DNA from: Acidimicrobiales bacterium
GTDB taxonomy: Bacteria; Actinomycetota; Acidimicrobiia; Acidimicrobiales; UBA8592
NCBI GenBank assembly: GCA_030740795.1
Contig: JASLWO010000022.1
Span: forward strand, 1-39,092
Length of the DNA stretch: 39,092 bases
Reading direction: 5' to 3'
In this document: piece by piece, positions 15,480 to 23,681 of the stretch
How positions within the stretch are numbered: the first letter of the stretch is position 1
Layout of the letters: the number at the start of each line of letters is the position of its first letter
The notes under the pieces: generated by a model
Told to the model about the DNA's origin: nothing
The model's input: the letters and a program-made list of their open reading frames with translations, nothing else
Databases searched by the model: none
Program-made: the position numbers and the translations under genes

Positions 15480-16393
15480 CACACGACCTCGCACCAGTGT
15501 GAATAGTTAGGGTTCTTGCCTCTAACCGTATCCGCATAAAGGGATGCTACCTGTTGTGTTATGGGGCCAGGGCATGGTACTGGGCGGTCATCAACGCTAT
15601 TGACAGCGCTTACCTCAGCTGCTGTACCTACTACGAATATCTCATCTGCCGTATACAGATCTGACCGAGCTAGGGCTTCGAATGTGACTTCATGGCCTAA
15701 GTCTTTAACGAAGGACATGACTGTATGTTGTGTAATGCCTTCTAGCGCCCCAGATACTAGAGGTGGAGTCATTATCTTTCCATTACGGCATACGAACAGG
15801 TTCTCGCCTGAACACTCAGCTACTAATCCTTCTTTGTTAAGCATGATTGCTTCGTCATACCCTGCTCTCAATGCCTCCATTTTCGCCAGAGTTGAATTGG
15901 CGTAATTCCCAGTCGTTTTTGAAGCTGGGGGCATAATATTGTGGTCGTGGCGAACCCAAGACGATATTTTCATCCGCACACCTTTAGTCGCAGCATCTTC
16001 GCCTAAGTATGCCCCCCACGGCCAGCATGCTATGGCCACATCTACTTCGCAATCTGTAGTCGCTAGACCCATTTCTCCATACCCGTAATAGGCAATTGGA
16101 CGAACATAGCAACTAGCAAGGCCAGAGTCGCGTACAACCTCCTTCGCAGCTTCTTGGAGTTCTTCTGAAGTGTACGGCATTGGAATATCTAGGATTTTGG
16201 CAGAGTTAATAAGCCTGTCCATGTGTTCAGCGAGTCTAAAAATTGCTGGCCCTTCTGAAGTTTCGTAGGCGCGGATCCCTTCAAAAATGCCTGTTCCATA
16301 ATGGAGAGTGTGGGTCAGGACGTGAATTTGTGCTTCTTCCCAAGGGATTAGTTCTCCGTTCATCCAGATACTTTTTGTTGGTTCTATAGGCAT
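15479..16393 (-). CDS. ilvE: branched-chain amino acid aminotransferase
   Basis: 304 aa, fold-type IV PLP enzyme. It opens with IWMNGELIPWEEAQIHVLTHTLHYGTG, characteristic of IlvE; the PLP Lys is in KTTGNYANS, and ECSGENLFV and GITQHTV are the conserved cofactor loops. It transaminates 2-ketoisovalerate, 2-ketoisocaproate and 2-keto-3-methylvalerate to Val, Leu and Ile. AGAAGG at 16401-16406 lies 7 nt before the ATG. It follows leuB by 20 bp and overlaps cimA by one base, so synthesis of all three proteins is coupled. Confidence 0.95.
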   Translation of the reverse strand: MPIEPTKSIWMNGELIPWEEAQIHVLTHTLHYGTGIFEGIRAYETSEGPAIFRLAEHMDRLINSAKILDIPMPYTSEELQEAAKEVVRDSGLASCYVRPIAYYGYGEMGLATTDCEVDVAIACWPWGAYLGEDAATKGVRMKISSWVRHDHNIMPPASKTTGNYANSTLAKMEALRAGYDEAIMLNKEGLVAECSGENLFVCRNGKIMTPPLVSGALEGITQHTVMSFVKDLGHEVTFEALARSDLYTADEIFVVGTAAEVSAVNSVDDRPVPCPGPITQQVASLYADTVRGKNPNYSHWCEVV

Positions 16394-16413
16394 TTTTCTA
16401 CCTTCTCTTTGTC

Positions 16414-17406
16414 CTAGACTAAGTTGGCGATCGCGTCACCAATTTCAGTTGTTGTTCCATTTTGTGTTGCAGGGTTGGCGCAAGCTTTTTCTATCTTCTG
16501 TGCCGCTTCTGTTTCTTTGAGGAAATCAAGCATCAACGCTCCACTCAATATGGCGGCAGTCGGGTTTGCCTGCCCCGTTCCTACGATATCGGGTGCTGAA
16601 CCATGTACCGGTTCAAACATTGAAGGAGATGATCTTTCAGGGTTCAGGTTCGCCGAACAGGCGAGACCTATCCCTCCCGAAACAGCCCCGCCCAGATCTG
16701 TGAGAATATCCCCAAATAAATTATCCGTGACGATGACATCGTACCGTTGCGGGTCTTGCACCATGTAGATGCATGCTGCATCAACGTGGTTGTAGTCAGT
16801 TCCTACATCTGGAAATTCGTTTGCCACACTTTCAAATGTTCTTTCCCAAAGGTCTCCAGCAAATGTCAACACATTGGTCTTATGTACAAGAGTGAGGTGT
16901 TTCTTTTTGCGATTATTTGCAAGCTCAAATGCGTATCGTATGCATCTTTCAACGCCGTGCCTAGTATTGACCGAACCTTGAGTGGCTATCTCATGGTTCG
17001 TGCCCTTCCGAAGGAAACCTCCCTCTCCGGCGTAAGTTCCTTCCGTGTTTTCGCGAATGACAATAAAGTCATGGCCAGAGGAATCCCCATCCCCTGCGGT
17101 TACAAATGGGCGCAAGTTAATATACAAATCAAGTTCGAAACGCATTTTTAGCAAAAGGCCTCGCTCGATAACTCCTGGTGGTACTTCTGGTGTTCCAACA
17201 GCACCTAAGTACAAAGCATCTAAGTCCTTCCACTCTTTAAGTACTGAATCTGGAAGTATCGTTTCATCTTTGAGATATCGTGTGCCTCCTAAGTCGTATT
17301 CGAAAAGGTCAAGGTCAACTCCTGCTGCTTGAATGACTTTCAAACCTTCTTTAATAACTTCAGGTCCTATTCCGTCTCCCCCGATCACTCCTATCTTGTG
17401 GCCCAC
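16414..17406 (-). CDS. leuB: 3-isopropylmalate dehydrogenase
   Basis: 330 aa of the isocitrate/isopropylmalate dehydrogenase family. It opens with KIGVIGGDGIGPEVIKEG. The substrate helix region is IRENTEGTYAGEGG, the Mg2+ site DNLFGDILTDLGGAVSGG, and the NAD-binding part FEPVHGSAPDIVGTGQANP. It oxidises and decarboxylates 3-isopropylmalate, and with CimA in the same operon probably also 3-methylmalate to 2-ketobutyrate. GTG start with AAGGAG 5 nt upstream (17412-17417). First gene of leuB-ilvE-cimA, divergent from greA. Confidence 0.92.
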   Translation of the reverse strand: MGHKIGVIGGDGIGPEVIKEGLKVIQAAGVDLDLFEYDLGGTRYLKDETILPDSVLKEWKDLDALYLGAVGTPEVPPGVIERGLLLKMRFELDLYINLRPFVTAGDGDSSGHDFIVIRENTEGTYAGEGGFLRKGTNHEIATQGSVNTRHGVERCIRYAFELANNRKKKHLTLVHKTNVLTFAGDLWERTFESVANEFPDVGTDYNHVDAACIYMVQDPQRYDVIVTDNLFGDILTDLGGAVSGGIGLACSANLNPERSSPSMFEPVHGSAPDIVGTGQANPTAAILSGALMLDFLKETEAAQKIEKACANPATQNGTTTEIGDAIANLV

Positions 17407-17508
17407 AACGTCTCCTTATTGCTTATCGTGCTTTCTTTTTTTCGTTCTGCTTCAGTCTCGCAGCTAATTTCCGAATCGCAAACGCTAAAACAAAGGTAGT
17501 CTTTTGCT

Positions 17509-17976
17509 ATGGCACAAGTACAAAAACTTTCACAAGCGGCATTTGACCGGCTTCAAGATGAATTTACTCTCCTCACGACTACAGGACGGATTGACATAGC
17601 GCGCAAAATTGAGACTGCACGAGAGTTAGGCGATCTATCTGAAAATGGCGACTACCATGCCGCTAAGGAAGAACAAGGGAAGATGGAGGGCCGCATCGCT
17701 CATCTTTCATCAATGCTAGAAGATGCAGAAATAGTTGATGAATCAGCGGGTGGAGATAGCGTCAGAGCTGGCTCTATTGTTTCAATCCAATACATAGGAG
17801 ACGATGAAATAGAAAAATATTTGTTGGGTTCAATCGAAGAAAGAATTGAGAATACTGAAGTCGTTTCACCATCATCTCCGCTTGGCGAAGCTCTTCTTGG
17901 AAACAAAGTTGACGAGATTGTTGAGTATGACGCCCCTGGGGGATTACTCAAAGTCAAAATTGTTGCGATTGAATAG
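17509..17976 (+). CDS. greA: transcription elongation factor GreA
   Basis: 155 aa, usual length. The N-terminal coiled-coil hairpin carries the tip motif DLSENGDYHAAKEEQ, whose acidic residues stimulate transcript cleavage by backtracked RNA polymerase; the C-terminal FKBP-like domain ends with the LGEALLGNKVDEIVEY segment. Convincing family member. It heads a plus-strand set (greA, unknown membrane protein, leuC, leuD) divergent from leuB. Weak ribosome site (AAAGG about 13 nt upstream). Confidence 0.96.
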   Translation: MAQVQKLSQAAFDRLQDEFTLLTTTGRIDIARKIETARELGDLSENGDYHAAKEEQGKMEGRIAHLSSMLEDAEIVDESAGGDSVRAGSIVSIQYIGDDEIEKYLLGSIEERIENTEVVSPSSPLGEALLGNKVDEIVEYDAPGGLLKVKIVAIE

Positions 17977-18022
17977 TCCTCTATACCTAACAGAAGCACT
18001 TTTTTAGGCAAAACTCTATTTC

Positions 18023-18733
18023 ATGGGATCTGACGAACATTTTGAGAAAACTGAAAACGAATCAGTAGACGATTTATTCGCTTTCTCTGAAAGCGACGAA
18101 AGTTATGCTTCGAGTCCCGAAAATGATGCCAGCCTCTACCCCACCACACCAGAGCGAAAGTTAAAAGGTGCCAATCTAAATATCTTCCCTAAACGACAAG
18201 GTCTATATCCTTCGAAACCATCACCGACTGCACCCAGTTTAAACAAACCAGTGGTCGCTAAAAGCACTCCGAGAACTGAACCAACGCTCTCAAAACGAAG
18301 AAAGAATCAGCCTTCAAATTATTACCATCCCAACGACTATTATTTGGGAACTGATTGGCCAAGATTGATTGTTGGAACCCTTGCTTCACTTATACTTCTA
18401 GTCTCAGTAGGCCTTCTCGCTTTATACCTATTTGACCGATTCGATGCAGACTCTACGGAAACACCGATTAGTGTTTCAACGGATTCGGAAACGAATGTTA
18501 TAAACGCTTACCAGTGTGCTGGAGATAACGAGGCGTTAAAACAAATTGAAGATCTACCTTCTGCTCTTTTGAGTGGGAAGAATGCTTCGGGAACGTGGAT
18601 AGCTTTTCAAGATCCTGATTCACCATCAACGCAGCTATGGACACGAGCGGATGATCTCCCTTATGTAGATTTCACAGATTTAGAAATCGTGAATTGCCAA
18701 AACTCTTCTGAAACCGAGGCCGCTGATAGTTAA
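18023..18733 (+). CDS. hypothetical single-pass membrane protein
   Basis: 236 aa, not recognised. The first about 110 residues are hydrophilic, Ser/Glu/Asp-rich then Pro/Lys-rich, and probably disordered in the cytoplasm. One clear membrane helix follows at about 115-137 (LIVGTLASLILLVSVGLLAL). The outer part of about 100 residues contains two Cys (in YQCAGDN and IVNCQNS) that could form a disulphide, and ends acidic. The layout resembles many small actinobacterial envelope proteins. It lies between greA and leuC on the same strand without a visible terminator. Confidence 0.75.
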   Translation: MGSDEHFEKTENESVDDLFAFSESDESYASSPENDASLYPTTPERKLKGANLNIFPKRQGLYPSKPSPTAPSLNKPVVAKSTPRTEPTLSKRRKNQPSNYYHPNDYYLGTDWPRLIVGTLASLILLVSVGLLALYLFDRFDADSTETPISVSTDSETNVINAYQCAGDNEALKQIEDLPSALLSGKNASGTWIAFQDPDSPSTQLWTRADDLPYVDFTDLEIVNCQNSSETEAADS

Positions 18734-18774
18734 TTGTTTCCTAGTCGGTAAACTACGAGAAGCTAAGGAGCGCT

Positions 18775-20172
18775 GTGGGTAGAACATTAAGTCAGAAGAT
18801 TTGGGACCATCATGTCGTTCGTTCAGGTAATGATTTGCCTGACTTGTTATACATTGACTTGCACTTGATTCACGAAGTGACCTCTCCCCAAGCATTTGAT
18901 GGGTTGAGACTGAACGGGAGGAAAGTCCGCAGGCCCGACCTAACAGTTGCCACAGAAGACCATAATGTTCCTACTGAGAATATTGACCAACCAATTGAAG
19001 ATGAAGTCAGCCTAAAGCAAATCCAGACTTTGCGGAATAACGCCGATGAGTTTGGGATCACGAACTACCCAATGGGTGACCCGAATCAAGGGATCGTACA
19101 CGTTATCGGACCCGAATTAGGTTTGACCCAACCCGGTATGACCGTTGTTTGCGGTGATAGTCACACATCAACACATGGGGCTTTTGGAGCTCTTGCCTTT
19201 GGGATCGGCACAAGCGAAGTGGAACATGTGTTAGCGACACAAACGTTGCCCCAACCTAAGCAAGAAACAATGTCTATAACCATTAACGGGCAGCTTCCTT
19301 CCGGCTCTTCAGCCAAGGATGTCGTGTTAGCGGTTCTCGCTGAAGTTGGGACAGGCGGCGGAATTGGGGCAATTGCCGAGTTCCGAGGCCCAGTGGTTGA
19401 AAGTCTTTCAATGGAAGGGAGAATGACTTTATGTAACATGGCGATTGAATTTGGAGCCAAAGCGGGATTAATAGCACCCGATGAAATCACGTATGAATAT
19501 CTGAAAGGTCGCGAACATTCTCCTAAAGACGACCAGTGGCAAAAAGCTATACGTTTCTGGGATGGCCTTAGGACAGATCCAGATGCCGTTTTTGACCGCG
19601 AAATTATCCTAGATGGTGGCATGATAACTCCACAGGTCACATGGGGAACCAACCCAGGTCAAGTAATACCTGTATCTGGGAGTGTCCCGGGACCAGATGC
19701 GTTTGAGGATCCCGCTGAACAAGAAGCTGCGCAACGCGCCTTGGATTACATGGGATTAACCCCTGGCACTAAAATGAGTGATGTTGCTGTGGATACGGTC
19801 TTTATAGGCAGTTGCACAAACAGTAGAATTGAAGATTTGCGCTCAGCAGCTGAAGTTATTAAAGGAAAAAAAGTTGCAAAAGGTGTGAGAACGCTAGTTG
19901 TCCCTGGTTCAAGAAAAGTTAAAGAAATCGCCGAAGAAGAAGGACTGCATGAGATTTTCCTAGAGAGCGGCTTTGATTGGAGAGAGCCTGGTTGCTCAAT
20001 GTGTTTAGCGATGAATCCAGACAAACTTACGGTTGGTGAACGCTCTGCTAGCACCAGTAATCGAAATTTCGAAGGTAGACAAGGGCGTGGTGGGAGAACC
20101 CATTTAGTTTCTCCTCGTGTGGCAGCTGCAAGCGCGATTGCCGGATACTTTGCCACTCCGGAGGAACTTTAA
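18775..20172 (+). CDS. leuC: 3-isopropylmalate dehydratase large subunit
   Basis: 465 aa aconitase-family subunit. The three [4Fe-4S] ligands are Cys347 (in IGSCTNSR), Cys407 and Cys410 (in GCSMC), and [13 protein letters not shown] is present. With LeuD it isomerises 2-isopropylmalate to 3-isopropylmalate and probably citramalate to 3-methylmalate. GTG start with AAGGAG at 18765-18770, 4 nt away. The stop overlaps the leuD ATG by one base (TAATG). Confidence 0.97.
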   Translation: MGRTLSQKIWDHHVVRSGNDLPDLLYIDLHLIHEVTSPQAFDGLRLNGRKVRRPDLTVATEDHNVPTENIDQPIEDEVSLKQIQTLRNNADEFGITNYPMGDPNQGIVHVIGPELGLTQPGMTVVCGDSHTSTHGAFGALAFGIGTSEVEHVLATQTLPQPKQETMSITINGQLPSGSSAKDVVLAVLAEVGTGGGIGAIAEFRGPVVESLSMEGRMTLCNMAIEFGAKAGLIAPDEITYEYLKGREHSPKDDQWQKAIRFWDGLRTDPDAVFDREIILDGGMITPQVTWGTNPGQVIPVSGSVPGPDAFEDPAEQEAAQRALDYMGLTPGTKMSDVAVDTVFIGSCTNSRIEDLRSAAEVIKGKKVAKGVRTLVVPGSRKVKEIAEEEGLHEIFLESGFDWREPGCSMCLAMNPDKLTVGERSASTSNRNFEGRQGRGGRTHLVSPRVAAASAIAGYFATPEEL

Positions 20173-20771
20173 TGAAACCAGTAACAATTATAGAAGGCAC
20201 TGCTGTTCCTCTCGATAGATCAGATGTAGATACAGATCAGATCATTCCCAGTGATTGGCTTAAACGCGTTGAAAAAACGGGGTTTGAGAAAGGATTATTC
20301 TCAGAATGGCGTGATGATAAGAACTTTATTCTCAATAATGAAGATTACGCGGGTGCCTGCATTCTTATTGCCGGTCCAAATTTCGGAACTGGTTCGTCGC
20401 GCGAGCACGCAGTTTGGGCTATCCAGCAAGCAGGTTTTGATGCGGTGATCTCGCCAAGGTTCGGTCCGATCTTCAAAAATAATGCTACGAAAAATGGTCT
20501 TGTTCCAATAGAAATTGATTCACATTTAGGAAATCAATTGCTTCACGAAGTGGGCCAAAACCCAGATCTACACTTTGTTATTGATATTGCGCAACGGTCC
20601 GTAGAAGTGCCCCAGTTGGGTCTTGCCATAGAGTTTGAACTTGAAGGTTCAGTGCAAGACAGATTTTTGAAAGGTCTTGATGACATTAGCATAACCTTAA
20701 ACAATGTTGAAGCGATCAAGGATTTCGAAACAAGCCGTGGAGAATGGCTTCCAAGCCAAAACTCAATCTAA
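20172..20771 (+). CDS. leuD: 3-isopropylmalate dehydratase small subunit
   Basis: 199 aa swivel-domain subunit of the LeuCD isomerase. It shows DRSDVDTDQIIPSDWLKR near the N-terminus and the phosphate/substrate loop GPNFGTGSSREHA, both standard. It is translationally coupled to leuC by a one-base overlap, as expected for a 1:1 heterodimer. Last gene of the plus-strand leucine set; the lipoprotein gene that follows 73 bp later has its own strong ribosome site. Confidence 0.97.
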   Translation: MKPVTIIEGTAVPLDRSDVDTDQIIPSDWLKRVEKTGFEKGLFSEWRDDKNFILNNEDYAGACILIAGPNFGTGSSREHAVWAIQQAGFDAVISPRFGPIFKNNATKNGLVPIEIDSHLGNQLLHEVGQNPDLHFVIDIAQRSVEVPQLGLAIEFELEGSVQDRFLKGLDDISITLNNVEAIKDFETSRGEWLPSQNSI

Positions 20772-20844
20772 AAATACTCTAAACGGGAACTAATCACTCC
20801 TCGGACACGTCAGATGGTCATATCATCTAAAAAGGGAAGTAACT

Positions 20845-23133
20845 ATGCGAAGAATTTTAGCGATTACATTATTGGTCGGCCTTTTTGCTACTGGTTGTTC
20901 AAGTTCACAACCATCTGATCAAGTGAGCTTAGGACCCGAAGATATCCAGTTAGTAAATAGACTCGTTCCTTTCGATAACTGCGAGAAATTGCTCTCACAC
21001 ATAAAGGAAGAAGCTACCGACCGAGTTGGCCCTTACGGTTTAGATAACAGCGGTTATCCGATCTGGTTCAATGATGGAGTTTTTCGTTCAGGTCAGCCAG
21101 ACATCGCCGTTGATTCTGCTATGGAAATGGGTGGTGCCGCCCCAACGTTTTCCGGTGAGGAGGAATCATCATCAAATGCAGGGAGTTTCACTGGAACGAA
21201 TGTTCAAGAGTTGGGTGTTGATGAACCAGATATTCTCAAAACAGATGGGGACCGGATACTCGTCGTAAACAACGGAATTCTTTCCTATATTGCCGTAAAC
21301 GGGGGGAATGGTTCCTTAACGGATCAGATTGAAATCAAGTCAAACGCTTATGGGTTTGAGCTTTTCATTCAAGGAGATCGGGCTTTTCTTTTGGCCAATA
21401 TTTATAACTATTTCTATGATGACCCGATGCCAGATGAAGATGGGGTTTCCATCGAAGATGGTGAATTGGCAATGGACGTTATGCCTTTTGAATATGCCAA
21501 ACTGACTGCCCAAATCATCGAGGTTGACCTTTCTGATCCTTTCAACTTGGAGATTGCCGGTCAGATGTCAATAAGTGGCTCTTACCTCAGCGCAAGATTA
21601 GTTGGGGATACCGTCCGGATGGCTGTGAATAGTGCCCCGAGCAATTTGGAATGGGTGTATCCAAGCGGACCGGGATCCGAAGATAGAGCCACGAGATTTA
21701 ATCGAGAACTTATTGAAGAAACCTCTTTGGAAGATTGGGTACCAACATACGAGCTTTCTAAAGGTGCTACGACCTCTAGTGGGCCTCTCCTCCAGTGCGA
21801 CCAAATCCACCAGCCCAGCGCATTCGCAGGATTTGATGTGCTTTCTGTTCTTAGTTTTGATTTGTCGGAAGGCCTCACACCCGGCGGAGGTGTCGGCGTG
21901 TTGGCAAGTGGTCAAACAGTTTACTCCTCGTTGGACCGTTTCTATATAGCGACAACTAAGTGGGCTGAAGATGAAGTAACTGAAGGCGATTTCACAACAT
22001 GGTCGGATTCATATACAACTGATATCCATGCTTTCTCAATTGGCGTTGGGAATCCCGCAGAATATGTTGCTTCAGGCCAAGTTGATGGAACTCTTCTTAA
22101 TCAATTCTCCATGGATGAATATGGGCAACGGCTTCGGATCGTTACAACAACTGGCTCTCCATGGAGTGAACAGGATTTAAGCGAATCACAGCTGGTCGTC
22201 ATGGAAGAACAAGGCGATATTTTAGTTGAAGTTGGACAAGTCGGTGGCTTAGGGAAAGGGGAGTCTTTATATTCTGTTCGATTACTAGATGAGATTGGCT
22301 TTGCTGTCACGTTCCGACAAATTGACCCCTTTTATGTTTTAGATCTCAGCGACCCATTAAACCCGCTCGTTGTTGGCGAACTGAAAATACCGGGTTTCTC
22401 TACTTACCTCCATCCTATTGATAACAATTTTGTCTTAGGAATTGGGCAGAACGCTACAGACGAAGGGAGAGTCCTTGGATTGAAGGTAAGCGCGTTTGAC
22501 GTTTCCGACCCAAGTAACCCTATTGAAGTTTCCACCTGGACTCGGAATGATACGAACTCTCCTGCAGAATATGACCATAGAGCTTTTCAGATTCGGGATC
22601 GTTTGGCTGTCTTACCTCTGCAGAGTTGGAGTGGGGATGGCAGTGCTGTCTTGCTTGAGATCCAACAAAATGGAGAAATAATTGAAGTTGGGGAAATAAG
22701 CCATGAACCATTACACATTGACAAAACCAGTGATTGCGAAATAGTTGATCTTGATATTTTAATTGGAACATCGTTAGAAGTATTCGCTGAAGAATTCTAT
22801 GACGGAGGACCCATAATTCAGCTTTGCAAAGAAGGGGAAGATGGAGGCTACGGAAATGATTACTGTGAAAGTATCTTAGTTGCTGAACTTGACAACTACT
22901 TCGGTGAATTAGCTGAAGAGCTAATTGAAATCTTAGACGCTGATACAAATGACCGCATTGAGCAATGTTGGCCTTCAGGTGGGTATAACTGGGAATTGCA
23001 AATTCAGAGAAGTTTATTCATTGATGATTCACTGTGGACGATGAGTTGGGGTCGACTTCAGTCCAATGATCTTCTAAGCCTTGAGGAGACAAACCAGCCT
23101 TTGGTCGAAACAATCATCCCGATTGGGAACTGA
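20845..23133 (+). CDS. secreted lipoprotein with C-terminal beta-propeller domain (PF09826-type)
   Basis: 762 aa. The N-terminus is a lipoprotein signal (RRILAITLLVGLFATGC), with Cys18 as the lipidated residue, so the protein is anchored on the outer face of the membrane. The motif TNVQELGVDEPDILKTDGDR is the hallmark start of the predicted beta-propeller family (PF09826), and repeated FDVSDPSNP/LDLSDPLNP-type blades follow. Several Cys in the final 130 residues may form disulphides. Function of the family is unknown; propellers often bind ligands or proteins. Good ribosome site (AGGGAAG). A hairpin follows the stop at 23169-23200. Confidence 0.9.
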   Translation: MRRILAITLLVGLFATGCSSSQPSDQVSLGPEDIQLVNRLVPFDNCEKLLSHIKEEATDRVGPYGLDNSGYPIWFNDGVFRSGQPDIAVDSAMEMGGAAPTFSGEEESSSNAGSFTGTNVQELGVDEPDILKTDGDRILVVNNGILSYIAVNGGNGSLTDQIEIKSNAYGFELFIQGDRAFLLANIYNYFYDDPMPDEDGVSIEDGELAMDVMPFEYAKLTAQIIEVDLSDPFNLEIAGQMSISGSYLSARLVGDTVRMAVNSAPSNLEWVYPSGPGSEDRATRFNRELIEETSLEDWVPTYELSKGATTSSGPLLQCDQIHQPSAFAGFDVLSVLSFDLSEGLTPGGGVGVLASGQTVYSSLDRFYIATTKWAEDEVTEGDFTTWSDSYTTDIHAFSIGVGNPAEYVASGQVDGTLLNQFSMDEYGQRLRIVTTTGSPWSEQDLSESQLVVMEEQGDILVEVGQVGGLGKGESLYSVRLLDEIGFAVTFRQIDPFYVLDLSDPLNPLVVGELKIPGFSTYLHPIDNNFVLGIGQNATDEGRVLGLKVSAFDVSDPSNPIEVSTWTRNDTNSPAEYDHRAFQIRDRLAVLPLQSWSGDGSAVLLEIQQNGEIIEVGEISHEPLHIDKTSDCEIVDLDILIGTSLEVFAEEFYDGGPIIQLCKEGEDGGYGNDYCESILVAELDNYFGELAEELIEILDADTNDRIEQCWPSGGYNWELQIQRSLFIDDSLWTMSWGRLQSNDLLSLEETNQPLVETIIPIGN

Positions 23134-23168
23134 TAGAACCGAATAGTCTGCGTAAATTATTTAAAAAT

Positions 23169-23200
23169 AGTGGGTGCGCCACTTCCGTGACGCACCCACT
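23169..23200 (+). terminator. strong hairpin after the lipoprotein gene
   Basis: A perfect 10-bp GC-rich stem AGTGGGTGCG/CGCACCCACT (23169-23178 with 23191-23200) encloses a loop that can pair further (CAC/GTG). It is preceded by an A-rich run and followed by TTGTCT, so it is probably a factor-independent terminator for the lipoprotein transcript, though the U-tract is weak. Confidence 0.7.
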
Positions 23201-23296
23201 TTGTCTCTCCCAATTAAGGAAGAGCAAGGGTTGGGAGTTTCACTATATCCCGATTTCATTGTCGTATTTCGCTGAAACCTTCTAAGATGTATTTGT

Positions 23297-23680
23297 ATGA
23301 GAGTAATTCGACGCATCCTGAAACTTGCTGTTGTCGCGGCGGTAATAGGCGCTTTGGTGTCTTGGCTTCGTAGCCGCTCGTCAGAAGAAACTGAGAGTTC
23401 TGACGAAGAAGACCTGCCTTGGCCGCCTATCGTTACCGACGAGCCCGATAAATCTTCTCAAGTTATAGAACCAAATGATGGTAGTCCCGTTGAACCTCGG
23501 AGCTGGCTCACCTGTGATGAAAGTGGCAATTGTCCTGACTCTCACCTGATTAAGGCAAAGGACAGTAGCGGCCTCTACCATATTCCTGGTGGGAATACCT
23601 ATGACAGAACCATTCCGGATCGGTGCTATGCCACAGCGGAAGCAGCAGAAGCAGACGGATACAGAGCCTCTCAAAGGTAG
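23297..23680 (+). CDS. membrane-anchored sunset-domain protein
   Basis: 127 aa. A basic N-terminus and a membrane helix (about residues 7-25, LKLAVVAAVIGALVSWL) precede an acidic/Pro-rich linker. Residues about 78-127 form the small domain known as the sunset domain: CPDSHLIKAK, GLYHIPGGNTYDRT, DRCYATAEAAEADGYRAS. This domain is common at the ends of actinobacterial membrane or secreted proteins; its function is not established. The topology places the domain outside or at the membrane depending on orientation. Its stop is one base from the stop of convergent serA. Confidence 0.8.
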   Translation: MRVIRRILKLAVVAAVIGALVSWLRSRSSEETESSDEEDLPWPPIVTDEPDKSSQVIEPNDGSPVEPRSWLTCDESGNCPDSHLIKAKDSSGLYHIPGGNTYDRTIPDRCYATAEAAEADGYRASQR

Positions 23681-23681
23681 A

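Noticed and set aside
15480-15494. GTG starts at 15494 and 15482 for cimA
   Set aside because: The ATG at 15479 forms a TGATG overlap with ilvE and fits the family N-terminus; the GTG codons would overlap ilvE further.
17407-17508. Leader peptide, T-box or attenuator before leuB
   Set aside because: The region was read on both strands; no run of Leu codons, T-box motif or terminator hairpin was seen.
19161-19652. Minus-strand open frame of 163 codons opposite leuC
   Set aside because: LeuC on the plus strand has all iron-sulphur ligands; this is a shadow.
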